The translations under genes and the position numbers were made by a program. A DNA stretch of 64,000 nucleotides, from NCBI GenBank assembly GCA_002746305.1, contig NVWV01000007.1, positions 186,001 through 250,000 of the forward strand, in the 5' to 3' direction. Origin of the DNA: Bacteroidota bacterium. Its GTDB lineage: Bacteria > Bacteroidota > Bacteroidia > NS11-12g > UBA9320. The notes under the pieces are model-generated. The model ran no database searches. It saw nothing but the letters and a program-made list of their open reading frames with translations, and was not told where the DNA came from. This document shows, one piece after another, positions 24,764 to 33,973 of this stretch (position 1 is the stretch's first letter; each line of letters starts with the position of its first letter).

Positions 24764-27013
24764 TTACAGTTTGCCTTCAATGAACTTGGCAAGTGTATTA
24801 AAACTAATAATCTCAATTTCCAAAGGTTCTAATTTGAAGGTCTGCTCCCCTTTATCACTATAACTTTTGTGCGGGTTTGAGCAATAAAAGGATTCATTAT
24901 CACCTAAAAGTAAAACTCTTATAGATGGATTATATCTCTTAGGTAGAATACAATGATACCGAGCGTTTGTAGCACTATAAACTTCCCATCCTTCATGGTT
25001 TATTCCAGAAATAATAGAATATGTCTTTTTGTCTGAATCAAAAACAAACACTTTTGAGATGTTGGGATCCGTGCGTATTTCACTATTGATTTGTGTGTAA
25101 AACAACTCTATAGAATCATATTGCATATACCACGAAGTTTGATCCAATTTAACATAGCCCAGAGTGGACAGAGCCTCTGGCAAGTAAGTTTTTTCAAACA
25201 TACTATTGGAATAAAATGACCAAGGGTCATCCTTAAAATTTCGGCAAACATCATCCCATTCACTACTGGAATATAACCTCAGTCCTTTTCTGGTCTGATG
25301 CTCATTTAACTTCTTTAGAAATAACGTTAAGCGGTCAAGGCCCAATTCAGGTCTCGTTGAAGAGAGTACTTCCTTGTTTTGATTGCTTTTCTGATTTCTA
25401 ATATAATCCCTGCTTTGCTCCTCTTTCACCATTACCCCTGCTTGTCGAGTAAAATCAAATTTCAAGGAATCTCCATTCATATCCCACCATCTAATTTTAG
25501 TAGAATCTAATTTTGATGTAGTCTTATAAACTAAAAAGTACGTACTGTCCAAAGCTCTAAATGTATGCCAGGCTCCTAAGAGGTTTGATGACATAATTAT
25601 TCTTTCCTTTCTCCTACTTCTAATAGTAAATGAGTACTCTTTTAACTCATCATAGGACCATACACTTTCATTACGGACAAAGCCTAACTCAGGCAACAAA
25701 ACCCTTTTGTTGTCTACAACATCTGCAAGCCTATAGTATCTTACTCTTCTTATTCTTTTGACCCGTTCCAATTGCACGAAAGATTGATATTTCTTTGTCA
25801 ATTTTTTCATTTTATTCTTTGAAAAATACTTGGGGGTTTTACTCAAATTCTTCCATAGAATAGGAGTAATAAACCCATTACCATATTGACAACCCTTCTT
25901 CCGTTCACGAATTGAATTTGTATCCCAGTAAAATGGTTTTTGGACCAACAACTTATACTCTATTAACCACGGTAACAATTCTGATTTGTCATCCACTCCA
26001 GTCATTAGTGTTCCCATGTAAGTTTCATTTAGAGGGCTCTCGGTGCTTAGATATAGTGTTTCAATTATCCCTGTTTTACGTGTATGATCTAGAATACGTT
26101 CCTCATAGTATCGAAAAGCATCTCGATGTAAGTAATTATCTCCAAAATCAATGGATAACTTCTTCACTCGATAGCTCCTAAACCAATTTCGGAATAAATA
26201 CTGACAGTATAAACTATCACTATCTACAATGGAGGTTTTATTATAATCCACGTCATTATCTGCTAGAACAAGATGTCTAATTCTTGGTTCCCGAAAAGCT
26301 TTGGTAATCTTACTATCGTTCAGCATACTCCATAAACTGAACACCGGTTGTCTCGGCATATTTTGCAAATAATCTTGAACCTTATCGGCTGATAAGTTAC
26401 CATCCACCTTCAGAAGTCTTAAACGTGGCCCTATTAACTTACGCCTAATGGTAAAACCTCTCACCCGTTCAGGATAATTAAAAATGTTTACTCCACTTTC
26501 TACTAGCACCAATGTATCAAGGTCTTTACAATTCCAGACAATATCATTCACCAGTCTATCAGTGTGGCTTGCAACTATATTTTCTAGTTTTAGTGTCTTA
26601 AGCTTTTTGAACCCTTTAAAATATCTTCCTTTTTTTCGCCTTTTTGAACCAAGATATTTACACGTACTATTTGTGATGGTCAATGACCTTAGTTTCTTAC
26701 ACTTCGAAACTTTCTCCGTGATCCCACTCACATCGATTACAGATGAATCGGGACTGTTAATTTCCAGAACCCGTAACCTCCTAAAAAGGTTTACATATTT
26801 CAAGTCATAATCCAGATTATCCAAGGTTAGATACTTCAGCTTTTTGAATAAATGAGCATTAAAAAATAAAGCCTCACAATTGCTGACGGAGCAATCCAAA
26901 CACAATGTTTCTGCCTTTGTATCAAGTAAAAAAAGATACTGAGATTCATCTATAATCTGAGCTTTCCCTTGTATGAGAATCAAGGAGCAAAAAAATAGAA
27001 GGAGATATTTCAC
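24764..27013 (-). CDS. Large exported protein of unknown function with LRR-like N-terminus
   Basis: The 749-residue protein begins with a signal peptide (LLFFCSLILIQGKAQI). The first 250 residues contain irregular leucine-rich units: 'FKKLKYLTLDNLDYDLKYV', 'FRRLRVLEINSPDSSVI', 'CKKLRSLTITNSTC', 'FKKLKTLKLENIVAS', 'CKDLDTLVLVESGVNIF'. The spacing of 25-30 residues fits leucine-rich repeats. The remaining 480 residues match nothing I know; they are rich in Y, R, K and S with many WY pairs. No sorting domain is visible, so a periplasmic location is likely. Its own transcription unit. Confidence 0.7.
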   Translation of the reverse strand: MKYLLLFFCSLILIQGKAQIIDESQYLFLLDTKAETLCLDCSVSNCEALFFNAHLFKKLKYLTLDNLDYDLKYVNLFRRLRVLEINSPDSSVIDVSGITEKVSKCKKLRSLTITNSTCKYLGSKRRKKGRYFKGFKKLKTLKLENIVASHTDRLVNDIVWNCKDLDTLVLVESGVNIFNYPERVRGFTIRRKLIGPRLRLLKVDGNLSADKVQDYLQNMPRQPVFSLWSMLNDSKITKAFREPRIRHLVLADNDVDYNKTSIVDSDSLYCQYLFRNWFRSYRVKKLSIDFGDNYLHRDAFRYYEERILDHTRKTGIIETLYLSTESPLNETYMGTLMTGVDDKSELLPWLIEYKLLVQKPFYWDTNSIRERKKGCQYGNGFITPILWKNLSKTPKYFSKNKMKKLTKKYQSFVQLERVKRIRRVRYYRLADVVDNKRVLLPELGFVRNESVWSYDELKEYSFTIRSRRKERIIMSSNLLGAWHTFRALDSTYFLVYKTTSKLDSTKIRWWDMNGDSLKFDFTRQAGVMVKEEQSRDYIRNQKSNQNKEVLSSTRPELGLDRLTLFLKKLNEHQTRKGLRLYSSSEWDDVCRNFKDDPWSFYSNSMFEKTYLPEALSTLGYVKLDQTSWYMQYDSIELFYTQINSEIRTDPNISKVFVFDSDKKTYSIISGINHEGWEVYSATNARYHCILPKRYNPSIRVLLLGDNESFYCSNPHKSYSDKGEQTFKLEPLEIEIISFNTLAKFIEGKL

Positions 27014-27130
27014 AGGTGTATAACGCCAATTATACGAAAGGTTACATTTATTACCTACACAATTTTAGAATAACCAGCCTTTTATTTTCACATTCAAGCT
27101 AGATTATCTGAGTAAAAATCACTCTAATCT

Positions 27131-27952
27131 CTAACAACCTGGAGGACCAAACGTGAACTCAAATTCTTGTTCCACTTTCGAACCTTTGGCATCTTCTGCT
27201 GGTTTCCACTCTCCCATTTCTACAATCAAATCAACTAGAACAGCATCTACTTCATCATTTCCACTGGTTCTCTCTACGTGTATGTTTTCTGCCATCCCTT
27301 CCTTATTAATTGTAAATATCAACCGGGTAAAATCTAACTCACTAAAATCCCTTTGTGAAAAGTATTCCTCACTATTCTCTTTTAAATAGGAAACTAGCAG
27401 ATCATATCCCTCAACATATTCAGCTTCCTTCTCTGGAATTATAGTCATAGAAACGTTCATTTCGTGATCTTCCACCTCACTTGTAATAGGATTCGACGTT
27501 TTATGTTTAACATTTATTACTATATCTGTACCTATATCCGCATTACTTAGTATTTTCTTTTGTTCCTTACTCAAAATATCGTCAGCACCAATGACACTCA
27601 ATTCCTCTCCTTTGCAACTTACTAAAATCTCAACGGACACGTAGTTAGTTATCCAACTGGAAGGATAATAGTCGATTATATCTTTAATGGATTTTGCATC
27701 TTCAAATTTCTCCTTTGTTATTGGGAATCCATGTTTTCCTGCGATGGTATATACAAAATTATTCTCAACTGAAGCTGTAGCTTCCTCTACCAGTACTTCG
27801 ACATTTTCACTTTCAGATTCAATTTTGCAATCTAGAATCCCTAGTTCATTTACGTCCTTCGCCTCATTGGTATACTGTTTATTGATATAACCACTTGCTA
27901 TTAGTCCAACAGCTATACTTACCACTCCGATTTTCATTAAACTTTTTTTCAT
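27131..27952 (-). CDS. TonB C-terminal domain protein without proline-rich linker
   Basis: The 273-residue protein has an N-terminal membrane anchor (IGVVSIAVGLIASGYI). A long acidic region (30-190) follows, ending in a TonB-C-like fold: 'DFTRLIFTINKEGMAENIHV', 'ERTSGNDEVDAVLVDLIVEM', 'GEWKPAEDAKGSKVEQEFEF'. The usual Pro/Lys-rich spacer of TonB is absent. In Bacteroidota such domains also occur in peptidoglycan- or receptor-associated proteins that are not true TonB. It is transcribed away from a histidine kinase gene 138 bp away and may be its target. A CAAACATA element (27979-27986) fits a -7 site for this gene. Confidence 0.75.
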   Translation of the reverse strand: MKKSLMKIGVVSIAVGLIASGYINKQYTNEAKDVNELGILDCKIESESENVEVLVEEATASVENNFVYTIAGKHGFPITKEKFEDAKSIKDIIDYYPSSWITNYVSVEILVSCKGEELSVIGADDILSKEQKKILSNADIGTDIVINVKHKTSNPITSEVEDHEMNVSMTIIPEKEAEYVEGYDLLVSYLKENSEEYFSQRDFSELDFTRLIFTINKEGMAENIHVERTSGNDEVDAVLVDLIVEMGEWKPAEDAKGSKVEQEFEFTFGPPGC

Positions 27953-27978
27953 TGCTATTCTATTTTAATGTTGAATAA

Positions 27979-27986
27979 CAAACATA
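27979..27986 (-). promoter_or_regulatory. -7 promoter element (TATGTTTG on the minus strand)
   Basis: Exact TAnnTTTG match on the minus strand, 27 bp before the ATG at 27952. No -33 TTG is clear at the usual spacing. It lies within the divergent region shared with the histidine kinase gene. Confidence 0.5.
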
Positions 27987-28089
27987 GACTCGGTACACGC
28001 TTTTTATTGAAAACGAAATGTTAAAAAATGTTATCGAAATGTAAATCCACCTCAATGAACTAATAATTATTCTAATCTTTGTCCTTAAT

Positions 28090-29352
28090 ATGTCTTCTAA
28101 AACTATACGCTCAATTTTAGTCTTCATGCTAATTGTCATTGCAGCATTGTTTACCACCCAAGCTTATTGGTTCAAGCAGGCATTCTCTTTGCAGGAAAGA
28201 CAGTTTGAAGAAAAACTAAATATTACACTTAGAAGCATCGCCGATGACCTTCTAACTCTCGACAGTAATTCTAAATCTCAGATTCCGCCTGTTACCAAAA
28301 TATCTTCAACTGAGTTTTATGTAAAAACGGATTGTTATTATAGTTTATCTACGTTGGACAGTTGCATTAGACGTCACTTCATCTCACAAAAAATTGATGT
28401 GACCTATGACTATCTTATTATCAAATCAAATAACAATCAGATCATTCTAGGAAACACCGTTCCAGACATTTCAAACTCCTTTGACATCGCTTGTGAAAGC
28501 AGATTGGATGACAAGGACAATGTTGATTTCAAGATTCGAATCAACAATAAGACAGCACATCTACTAAGTTCCATGGGGATTTGGATGTATTCTTCATTTA
28601 GCTTGTTGGCAATTCTTGCAGTTTTCACATTTATCATGGTATCAATCGTTAAAGGAAAAAAACTAGCCTTATTGAAAAAAGACTTTGTCAATAACATGAC
28701 TCACGAATTAAAAACCCCAATAGCCAATATATCTGTTGCCTCAGACGCAATTCGCAACCGGAAAATCCAAATGGATGAAACCAAATTGCAGAGGTATGCA
28801 GATATCATATATAAGGAAAATCTTCGACTACATAACCTAGTAAATCGGGTGCTAGAGATTTCTTCCATTGAAAAAAAGGAGGAATCACTCTCTTTTGAAG
28901 AGATAGACTTGCACCATATTATCAATCACATTACAGATAGTTTTGAACCTTTGATTCAAAAAAGAGATGGAGCAATCAACTTGGATTTACAAGCTCATAA
29001 TTTTAAGTTAAATGCAGACAGAGTACATATTTCTAATGTCATTAATAACTTGACTGACAATGCCATAAAATATTCCGACAATGCACCTCAAGTAACTATA
29101 ACTACTAAGAGTGATAACAATGGAATTTATGTAGCAATAAGTGATGAGGGTATCGGACTAAACAGCGAGAATCAAACCCGAATTTTCGAAAAATTCTTTC
29201 GAGCTGAGTCTGAAAATATTCATAACACCAAAGGGTACGGACTTGGATTAAGTTATGCTAAACTAATTGTAGAGAAGCATGGTGGATCTATTACTTTTAA
29301 AAGCAAAGAAAAAATAGGAAGTACATTTAATATATTTTTACCCTTTGAATAA
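28090..29352 (+). CDS. Membrane sensor histidine kinase (HisKA type)
   Basis: A 420-residue kinase with two membrane helices (about 9-30 and 158-185) flanking a small extracytoplasmic domain of about 125 residues with no known sensor fold. The dimerisation/phosphoacceptor segment is 'FVNNMTHELKTPIANISVAS' (His about 205). The ATPase domain has the N box 'VINNLTDNAIKYS', G1 'ISDEGIGLNSENQ', F 'RIFEKFFRAESEN' and G2 'GYGLGLSYAKLIVEKHGG'. All catalytic motifs are present. The response regulator gene begins at the next base, so this is a classic two-component operon. Confidence 0.95.
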   Translation: MSSKTIRSILVFMLIVIAALFTTQAYWFKQAFSLQERQFEEKLNITLRSIADDLLTLDSNSKSQIPPVTKISSTEFYVKTDCYYSLSTLDSCIRRHFISQKIDVTYDYLIIKSNNNQIILGNTVPDISNSFDIACESRLDDKDNVDFKIRINNKTAHLLSSMGIWMYSSFSLLAILAVFTFIMVSIVKGKKLALLKKDFVNNMTHELKTPIANISVASDAIRNRKIQMDETKLQRYADIIYKENLRLHNLVNRVLEISSIEKKEESLSFEEIDLHHIINHITDSFEPLIQKRDGAINLDLQAHNFKLNADRVHISNVINNLTDNAIKYSDNAPQVTITTKSDNNGIYVAISDEGIGLNSENQTRIFEKFFRAESENIHNTKGYGLGLSYAKLIVEKHGGSITFKSKEKIGSTFNIFLPFE

Positions 29353-30042
29353 ATGAGCACTAAGAAAAACATACTATTGGTAGAAGATGATGAGAGCATG
29401 GGTTTTTTACTAAAAGATAGCCTGGAAAACTATCAGTACAATGTGACACATTTCTCTGATGGCAAGTCCGCTTTGGAGGCATTCAAAAAAGATCAATTTG
29501 ATTTATGTCTATTGGACGTAATGATGCCTAACATGGATGGGTTTACTCTAGCCTCTGAGATTAGAAACATAGACACCGATATCCCAATGGTTTTTTTAAC
29601 AGCCAAAGCCATGAAGGAAGATCGGATAAAGGGATTTAAGCTTGGAGCTGATGACTATGTTACCAAACCTTTTAGCGTAGAAGAACTCGCATTAAGAATC
29701 AAGGCAATTCTAAAAAGGGGCAAGTCCGTTCAAACTACAAAACAACTAATTCCATTTGCTAACTATGTGCTTGATTTGGATAATCTAATTCTATCAACAG
29801 ACACCTCAAAAACCCAGCTAACTCGAAAGGAAGCAGACATCCTAAAACTCTTTGTAACCAATCCCAACACCCTACTAAAACGGGAATACATTTTAAATAA
29901 TGTCTGGAAAGACGATAGTTACTTTGTGGGAAGAAGTCTTGATGTCTTTATATCCAAACTTCGCAAGCTTTTTAGAGAAGACCCAACAGTGGTAATTCTA
30001 AATATTCACGGGTCAGGCTACAAGTTCCAAGTAAAAGACTAA
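29353..30042 (+). CDS. OmpR-family response regulator
   Basis: The 229-residue regulator is immediately adjacent to its kinase (no gap). Its receiver has the acidic pair in 'LLVEDDESMG', the phosphoacceptor 'CLLDVMMPNMDGF' (Asp about 55), Thr in 'MVFLTAKAM' and Lys in 'DDYVTKPFS' (about 105). The C-terminal winged helix shows 'LTRKEADILKLFVTNPNTLLKREYI' as its core and ends 'ILNIHGSGYKFQV', the usual RGxGY-like strand with IHGSGY here. The target is probably the divergent TonB-C gene or its own operon (inference). Confidence 0.95.
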   Translation: MSTKKNILLVEDDESMGFLLKDSLENYQYNVTHFSDGKSALEAFKKDQFDLCLLDVMMPNMDGFTLASEIRNIDTDIPMVFLTAKAMKEDRIKGFKLGADDYVTKPFSVEELALRIKAILKRGKSVQTTKQLIPFANYVLDLDNLILSTDTSKTQLTRKEADILKLFVTNPNTLLKREYILNNVWKDDSYFVGRSLDVFISKLRKLFREDPTVVILNIHGSGYKFQVKD

Positions 30043-30058
30043 ACCTATATCCCCTGCA

Positions 30059-31324
30059 CTAGTGAATCAATAACTTTTTACTGTATTTTCTTCCTTCTTC
30101 ATCAACAAGCGTAAGTATACATGCACCTATGTAATCTACCTCCAAAATGTATTGCTTAACACCTCTTAAATCTTTCATTTCTTGAATTAATACACCTCTT
30201 AAATCATGGACTTGCAACAGTTCAACACCCTTTACTTCCGCTAAGTCAATAACTACTTTGCCAGTGCTTGGATTTGGATACAGTTTAAAATTTTCATTAC
30301 TCACATTCCAAATTGAACTTGTAATACTGTCTTCACTATAATAAAGCATAAGGTTATTCAACGGTGTAAATAATGTCTTTGAAGTGCCATGTAGATGACC
30401 TTTATTCCGATAGCCTTCCATTCCAAATCCATCTACCTCTTTATACAAATGATCCCATGCACTTGTAACTCGATTAAACTTTTCTACTACATACTCTCTA
30501 TAAAACCAACTGATTCTAGGATAACAACGATATAACTCATCATCAACCAAGCTTAAAACTCCTGTACTTGGTTCTATAATATTTTCTACTTTCAATGATG
30601 TATCAACTGTCCATGATTGACCTCCATCAATGGTCATTAATTGTAAGTTTTGATTATATGTGATAAAGCCTGTATCTGAATTTATAAATTCAATACTCTG
30701 TGAAAAGGCATCCACAAACCCGTAGTCCTGAGGAGAAAACACGCGTTGAATACTCTTACCCAAGTCTGTAGAATAATAAACTCTTCCGGTATCTTGAATA
30801 ACTACGATAGTAGAATCACCTGTAAGCTTTGCTCTTTCTAGAGAATACATTGGGAAAAAACCAAAATGGTATGCAATAGTATCATACTCGGCGGAGTGAA
30901 TGGATAATGCAAAACTGCCAAAACCTGCATCCCCATAATTATACATATCTCCTTTATAAATATCTATGAAGTTCCTATAAATATTAAACCCATTATGTAC
31001 CCAGGTTTTTCCCATATCCAATGTTTTGTGTACTGCATCTTCCGTGTTCAAATAACCAATGGAATCTGTCTCAAAAAGTACAGATCTAATGTTTCCAAAG
31101 CTTTTATCAAAATCTGTTCGTTTGGACCACGACTTCCCCCCATCTCTGGTTTCTAAAACCAACCCACTATCTCCAACTATAAATCCGACATCATCTGTTG
31201 CAAAAAAGACATCATTGTAATTCTCTTTTACATCTACTTTCATGTCATACAATCTCCATTTCTTTTGAGCATTTGCAGATAATGTAAGACTTACAAATAC
31301 AATAAGTTGAACAAATAATTTCAT
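30059..31324 (-). CDS. Secreted YCF48/BNR-like repeat protein with T9SS sorting domain
   Basis: The 421-residue protein has a signal peptide (LIVFVSLTLSANAQK), then blades of a propeller seen as repeated 'GLVLETRDGGKSWSKR', 'DAVHKTLDMGKTWVHN', 'RVYYSTDLGKSIQRV' and 'QLMTIDGGQSWTVD' units, as in YCF48/HCF136- and sialidase-like BNR propellers. The C-terminal 80 residues form a T9SS domain ('NFKLYPNPSTGKVVIDLA', 'GACILTLVDEEGRKYSKK'). The repeat aspartates suggest a structural or binding role with no visible catalytic residues. Surface-exposed by inference; convergent with the response regulator gene. Confidence 0.85.
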   Translation of the reverse strand: MKLFVQLIVFVSLTLSANAQKKWRLYDMKVDVKENYNDVFFATDDVGFIVGDSGLVLETRDGGKSWSKRTDFDKSFGNIRSVLFETDSIGYLNTEDAVHKTLDMGKTWVHNGFNIYRNFIDIYKGDMYNYGDAGFGSFALSIHSAEYDTIAYHFGFFPMYSLERAKLTGDSTIVVIQDTGRVYYSTDLGKSIQRVFSPQDYGFVDAFSQSIEFINSDTGFITYNQNLQLMTIDGGQSWTVDTSLKVENIIEPSTGVLSLVDDELYRCYPRISWFYREYVVEKFNRVTSAWDHLYKEVDGFGMEGYRNKGHLHGTSKTLFTPLNNLMLYYSEDSITSSIWNVSNENFKLYPNPSTGKVVIDLAEVKGVELLQVHDLRGVLIQEMKDLRGVKQYILEVDYIGACILTLVDEEGRKYSKKLLIH

Positions 31325-31386
31325 AGTTCAAAGTTCAGCGTATTAAATTCTTTAAACTTGGACGAGCAGAACAATTACTTGCACTT

Positions 31387-32220
31387 TTAGGAATTCCGTA
31401 AGTCTTTTGGGCTAAGCCCTGCATTGTTCTTAATGAATCTTGAAAAGTAAGCGGGATCATTAAAACCTAAATCGAAGGCAATCTCCTTTAAGGATGAAGA
31501 TGAATGCATAATTAATCGCTTGGCCTCTAAAAATATTCTTTGTTGAATAAGTGTCGAAAGCGTTTCACCCGTAATTTCCTTAGTCAATGAGTTTAACTTT
31601 TTCTCCGTTAAATTCAATTGGTTTGAATACCAATTAACCGTATGTTGTTTGTGGTAGTTATGCTCCAACAATTGTTTAAATCGTTGATAATCAGAATTTT
31701 TAACATAACTAGAGATCCCTTTATGGTTCTTATGAAACTCCCTATCTGTATAATTTAAAATTAGTTGTAGCCAACTCCAGGCTATGATAGAATCATTTAT
31801 GTGGTCCGCCAACTTATCAATCATGGCTTCGATCTCATTGAACAAATCATTTGACAATTGTAAGGAGATTGGATCCGCATTATTATTTAAGAAAGCAAAC
31901 TGCTGGAAGTACTTGGATTCCAGTATATTCTTGATAACCTCTGTACTAAAAACTATGTACTTACCTACACAATGTTCATTGTGATTTAGTTGATGCACCT
32001 GCCCTGGGGATACTGCATGGATGGAGTAATCTTTTATAGCAAGTTCCTTAAAATCTATGGTATGACTTCCTCCTCCTTTCCGAAAGAAAAATAGTTCATA
32101 GTACCCATGACGATGAGCTGTGTAATCATCATATTTTGAGCTATGGCTTATTTCATTTACTCCCAACTCCGTATTAAAATCGGACTCTGGGAAATATTTA
32201 TATAATGGAATTTTTGCCAT
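31387..32220 (-). CDS. AraC-family regulator with cupin sensor domain
   Basis: The 277-residue protein has an N-terminal AraC-type cupin: 'HSSKYDDYTAHRHGYYELFF' and 'KDYSIHAVSPGQVHQLNHN' place the two cupin motifs in the first 95 residues. The C-terminal domain has 'QLNLTEKKLNSLTKEITGE' and 'SSLKEIAFDLGFNDPAYFSR', ending 'FIKNNAGLSPKDLR', which is the standard signature. Both HTH motifs are complete. It probably senses a small hydrophobic or sugar-type inducer; the regulated genes are not apparent from neighbours, which are convergent or unrelated. Confidence 0.92.
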   Translation of the reverse strand: MAKIPLYKYFPESDFNTELGVNEISHSSKYDDYTAHRHGYYELFFFRKGGGSHTIDFKELAIKDYSIHAVSPGQVHQLNHNEHCVGKYIVFSTEVIKNILESKYFQQFAFLNNNADPISLQLSNDLFNEIEAMIDKLADHINDSIIAWSWLQLILNYTDREFHKNHKGISSYVKNSDYQRFKQLLEHNYHKQHTVNWYSNQLNLTEKKLNSLTKEITGETLSTLIQQRIFLEAKRLIMHSSSSLKEIAFDLGFNDPAYFSRFIKNNAGLSPKDLRNS

Positions 32221-32230
32221 AGCAGATGGT

Positions 32231-32238
32231 CAAAGATA
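32231..32238 (-). promoter_or_regulatory. -7 promoter element of the AraC gene
   Basis: CAAAGATA on the plus strand reads TATCTTTG on the minus strand, an exact TAnnTTTG match, 10 bp before the ATG at 32220. No -33 TTG is seen; the transcript would be nearly leaderless. Confidence 0.45.
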
Positions 32239-32270
32239 CTGAGATAGGCATAACCAGAGCCTTAAAAAAT

Positions 32271-33476
32271 CTAAATCCCTTTCATCCGTTTCCAAAGGCG
32301 TGGCATAAGATCCTTGGCCTGACCTTCAGGAGGTCCTCCCGCAGCTTCTTCGAGATAATAGTTCCCCTCACTTATTTCCCTCAACTTAAATCGAAACAAA
32401 AAATCATCTGGACCTTTACCCTTTCCACTAAACGTTCCAAATCTTAGGTCGCTTAATTGAAATCCACTTTCCAGTTCATTTATCGTAAAGTAACCATCAC
32501 TGAACCATTTAAGAGTTTGAAGTGTACGGTCAGTATCCAAACCTTGTAGCATCTCATGATTCTTTTTAATCTTTGAAAAAACAACGTCTCCTTTATCAAA
32601 CAAAGAATACTGAGCAAGATAGTAATGGTCCTTTGTTTCAGCTGTACAATTCCAAAGTATGTTATTGAGAATTGACGCATTGGTAATAAATCTTTCAACT
32701 GGGACATTTTGCTTTTTAAGAGCTGTAGAAAAGACATTATTTACTCGTTGTTTATTGAATACGGTAAACAACATATATGCTGAACTTAATCCTATCCCAA
32801 GGTAATTCCAAAATTTCCTTTTGTTCAAATTATCTCTATATCGTGAAGCGATAATCAAACATATTAGAAACGGAACTGTGTACATTGGATCAGCCACTGA
32901 AATAGTACTCCAAGCCACTCGTACATTTGAAAAAGGTGCAAAGAGTTGGGTGCCATACATGGTAAAACAATCTAATAATGGGTGGGTAATCAAAGACCAA
33001 AAGAACAACCACTGCCAATCTCGAATACTTGCGGTTGGTGCCTTCCATTGATTATTGAAATACCGCTTTTTAACATTGAAGTACAAAATAAGACCGGTAA
33101 TTAATCCAACTATACCAAGAGGCACATAGTTTCCCGGAAAGAACCGTGTAAAAAGAAACTGAAGTGCGGATATTACTAAAATGGCGGCTACCGTTTTACC
33201 GGCTACTGCAATCCACTTATGATGTGGATTTTTATAAATGAGATGTACTAACCAACCAAACAACAATGCTCCAACTATACTGAAAAATATAGAATGGCTA
33301 ATTCCACGATGAAATGCAACATTGTCTATATTGGATAAGAAAAGACCTCCTAACACATCTAAGTCAGGAATAGTACCTCCTACAGCTCCCCATAACATAG
33401 CTCGATTACCTATTTTCTTTCCTAAAACAACCTCGCCTGCTGCTGCTCCTAATATAATCTGGGTAAGTGAATCCAT
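32271..33476 (-). CDS. YdjM-family inner-membrane metal-dependent hydrolase
   Basis: This 401-residue protein matches the YdjM (LexA-regulated) membrane family: the start 'MDSLTQIILGAAAGEVVLG', 'AVGGTIPDLDVLGG', 'NVAFHRGISHSIFFSI' and 'LITHPLLDCFTMYGTQLFAP' provide the conserved His/Asp residues (about 40-65 and 170-190). Several membrane helices lie between them (90-150, 195-250). The last 150 residues are a soluble domain. The family is called a metal-dependent hydrolase on residue conservation; the substrate is unknown. Single gene. Confidence 0.9.
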   Translation of the reverse strand: MDSLTQIILGAAAGEVVLGKKIGNRAMLWGAVGGTIPDLDVLGGLFLSNIDNVAFHRGISHSIFFSIVGALLFGWLVHLIYKNPHHKWIAVAGKTVAAILVISALQFLFTRFFPGNYVPLGIVGLITGLILYFNVKKRYFNNQWKAPTASIRDWQWLFFWSLITHPLLDCFTMYGTQLFAPFSNVRVAWSTISVADPMYTVPFLICLIIASRYRDNLNKRKFWNYLGIGLSSAYMLFTVFNKQRVNNVFSTALKKQNVPVERFITNASILNNILWNCTAETKDHYYLAQYSLFDKGDVVFSKIKKNHEMLQGLDTDRTLQTLKWFSDGYFTINELESGFQLSDLRFGTFSGKGKGPDDFLFRFKLREISEGNYYLEEAAGGPPEGQAKDLMPRLWKRMKGI

Positions 33477-33706
33477 ATTTACTTAAACTTAGAAAAATTT
33501 TTTTGTGTGATGCAAGGTTACACGGAAACTACTAAACCCGTTTTCAATATGGTTAAATCAACTCTATAATTGGATTGAATTACTATTTCTACAATCATTC
33601 ATAAATCATATTGCACAATTACTTTTAAAATAATCTAAGTACCACTGACATACGGTTGTCACTTGTCTGGACTTCATTTGTTTGAAATTAATGTTAAATC
33701 GAATAA

Positions 33707-33973
33707 ATGACGTATAAGAATTGCCAAAGCTGCGGGATGCCATTGAAAAAATTACCCAACGGTGGGGGGAATAATACAGATGGAAGTACCAGTAAAAAGT
33801 ATTGTGCATATTGCTTTGTAGATGGAGAGTTTACACAACCTGATTGGTCTGTTGACCAGATGAATAATTTTGTTAAAGCAAAAATGAATGTGATGGGATT
33901 CCCGGGATTTTTGGCCAGTTTCTTTACCCAAAATATAGTTAAACTTGAAAGATGGAAAACGAGACAAGTGTGA
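33707..33973 (+). CDS. Small zinc-ribbon protein
   Basis: An 88-residue protein with a zinc ribbon in the first 37 residues: 'CQSCGMPL' and, after a glycine- and asparagine-rich loop, 'YCAYCFVDGEFTQPD' supply four Cys ligands. This matches the 'putative zinc ribbon' family (Zn_ribbon_2) with its long C-terminal helix ('DQMNNFVKAKMNVMGF'). The next gene overlaps by 22 bp, so they are co-translated. Function of the family is unknown. Confidence 0.85.
   Translation: MTYKNCQSCGMPLKKLPNGGGNNTDGSTSKKYCAYCFVDGEFTQPDWSVDQMNNFVKAKMNVMGFPGFLASFFTQNIVKLERWKTRQV

Noticed and set aside
33606..33809. Minus-strand frame opposite the zinc-ribbon gene
   Set aside because: It overlaps the zinc-ribbon gene, which has a clear family pattern; the antisense frame has none.
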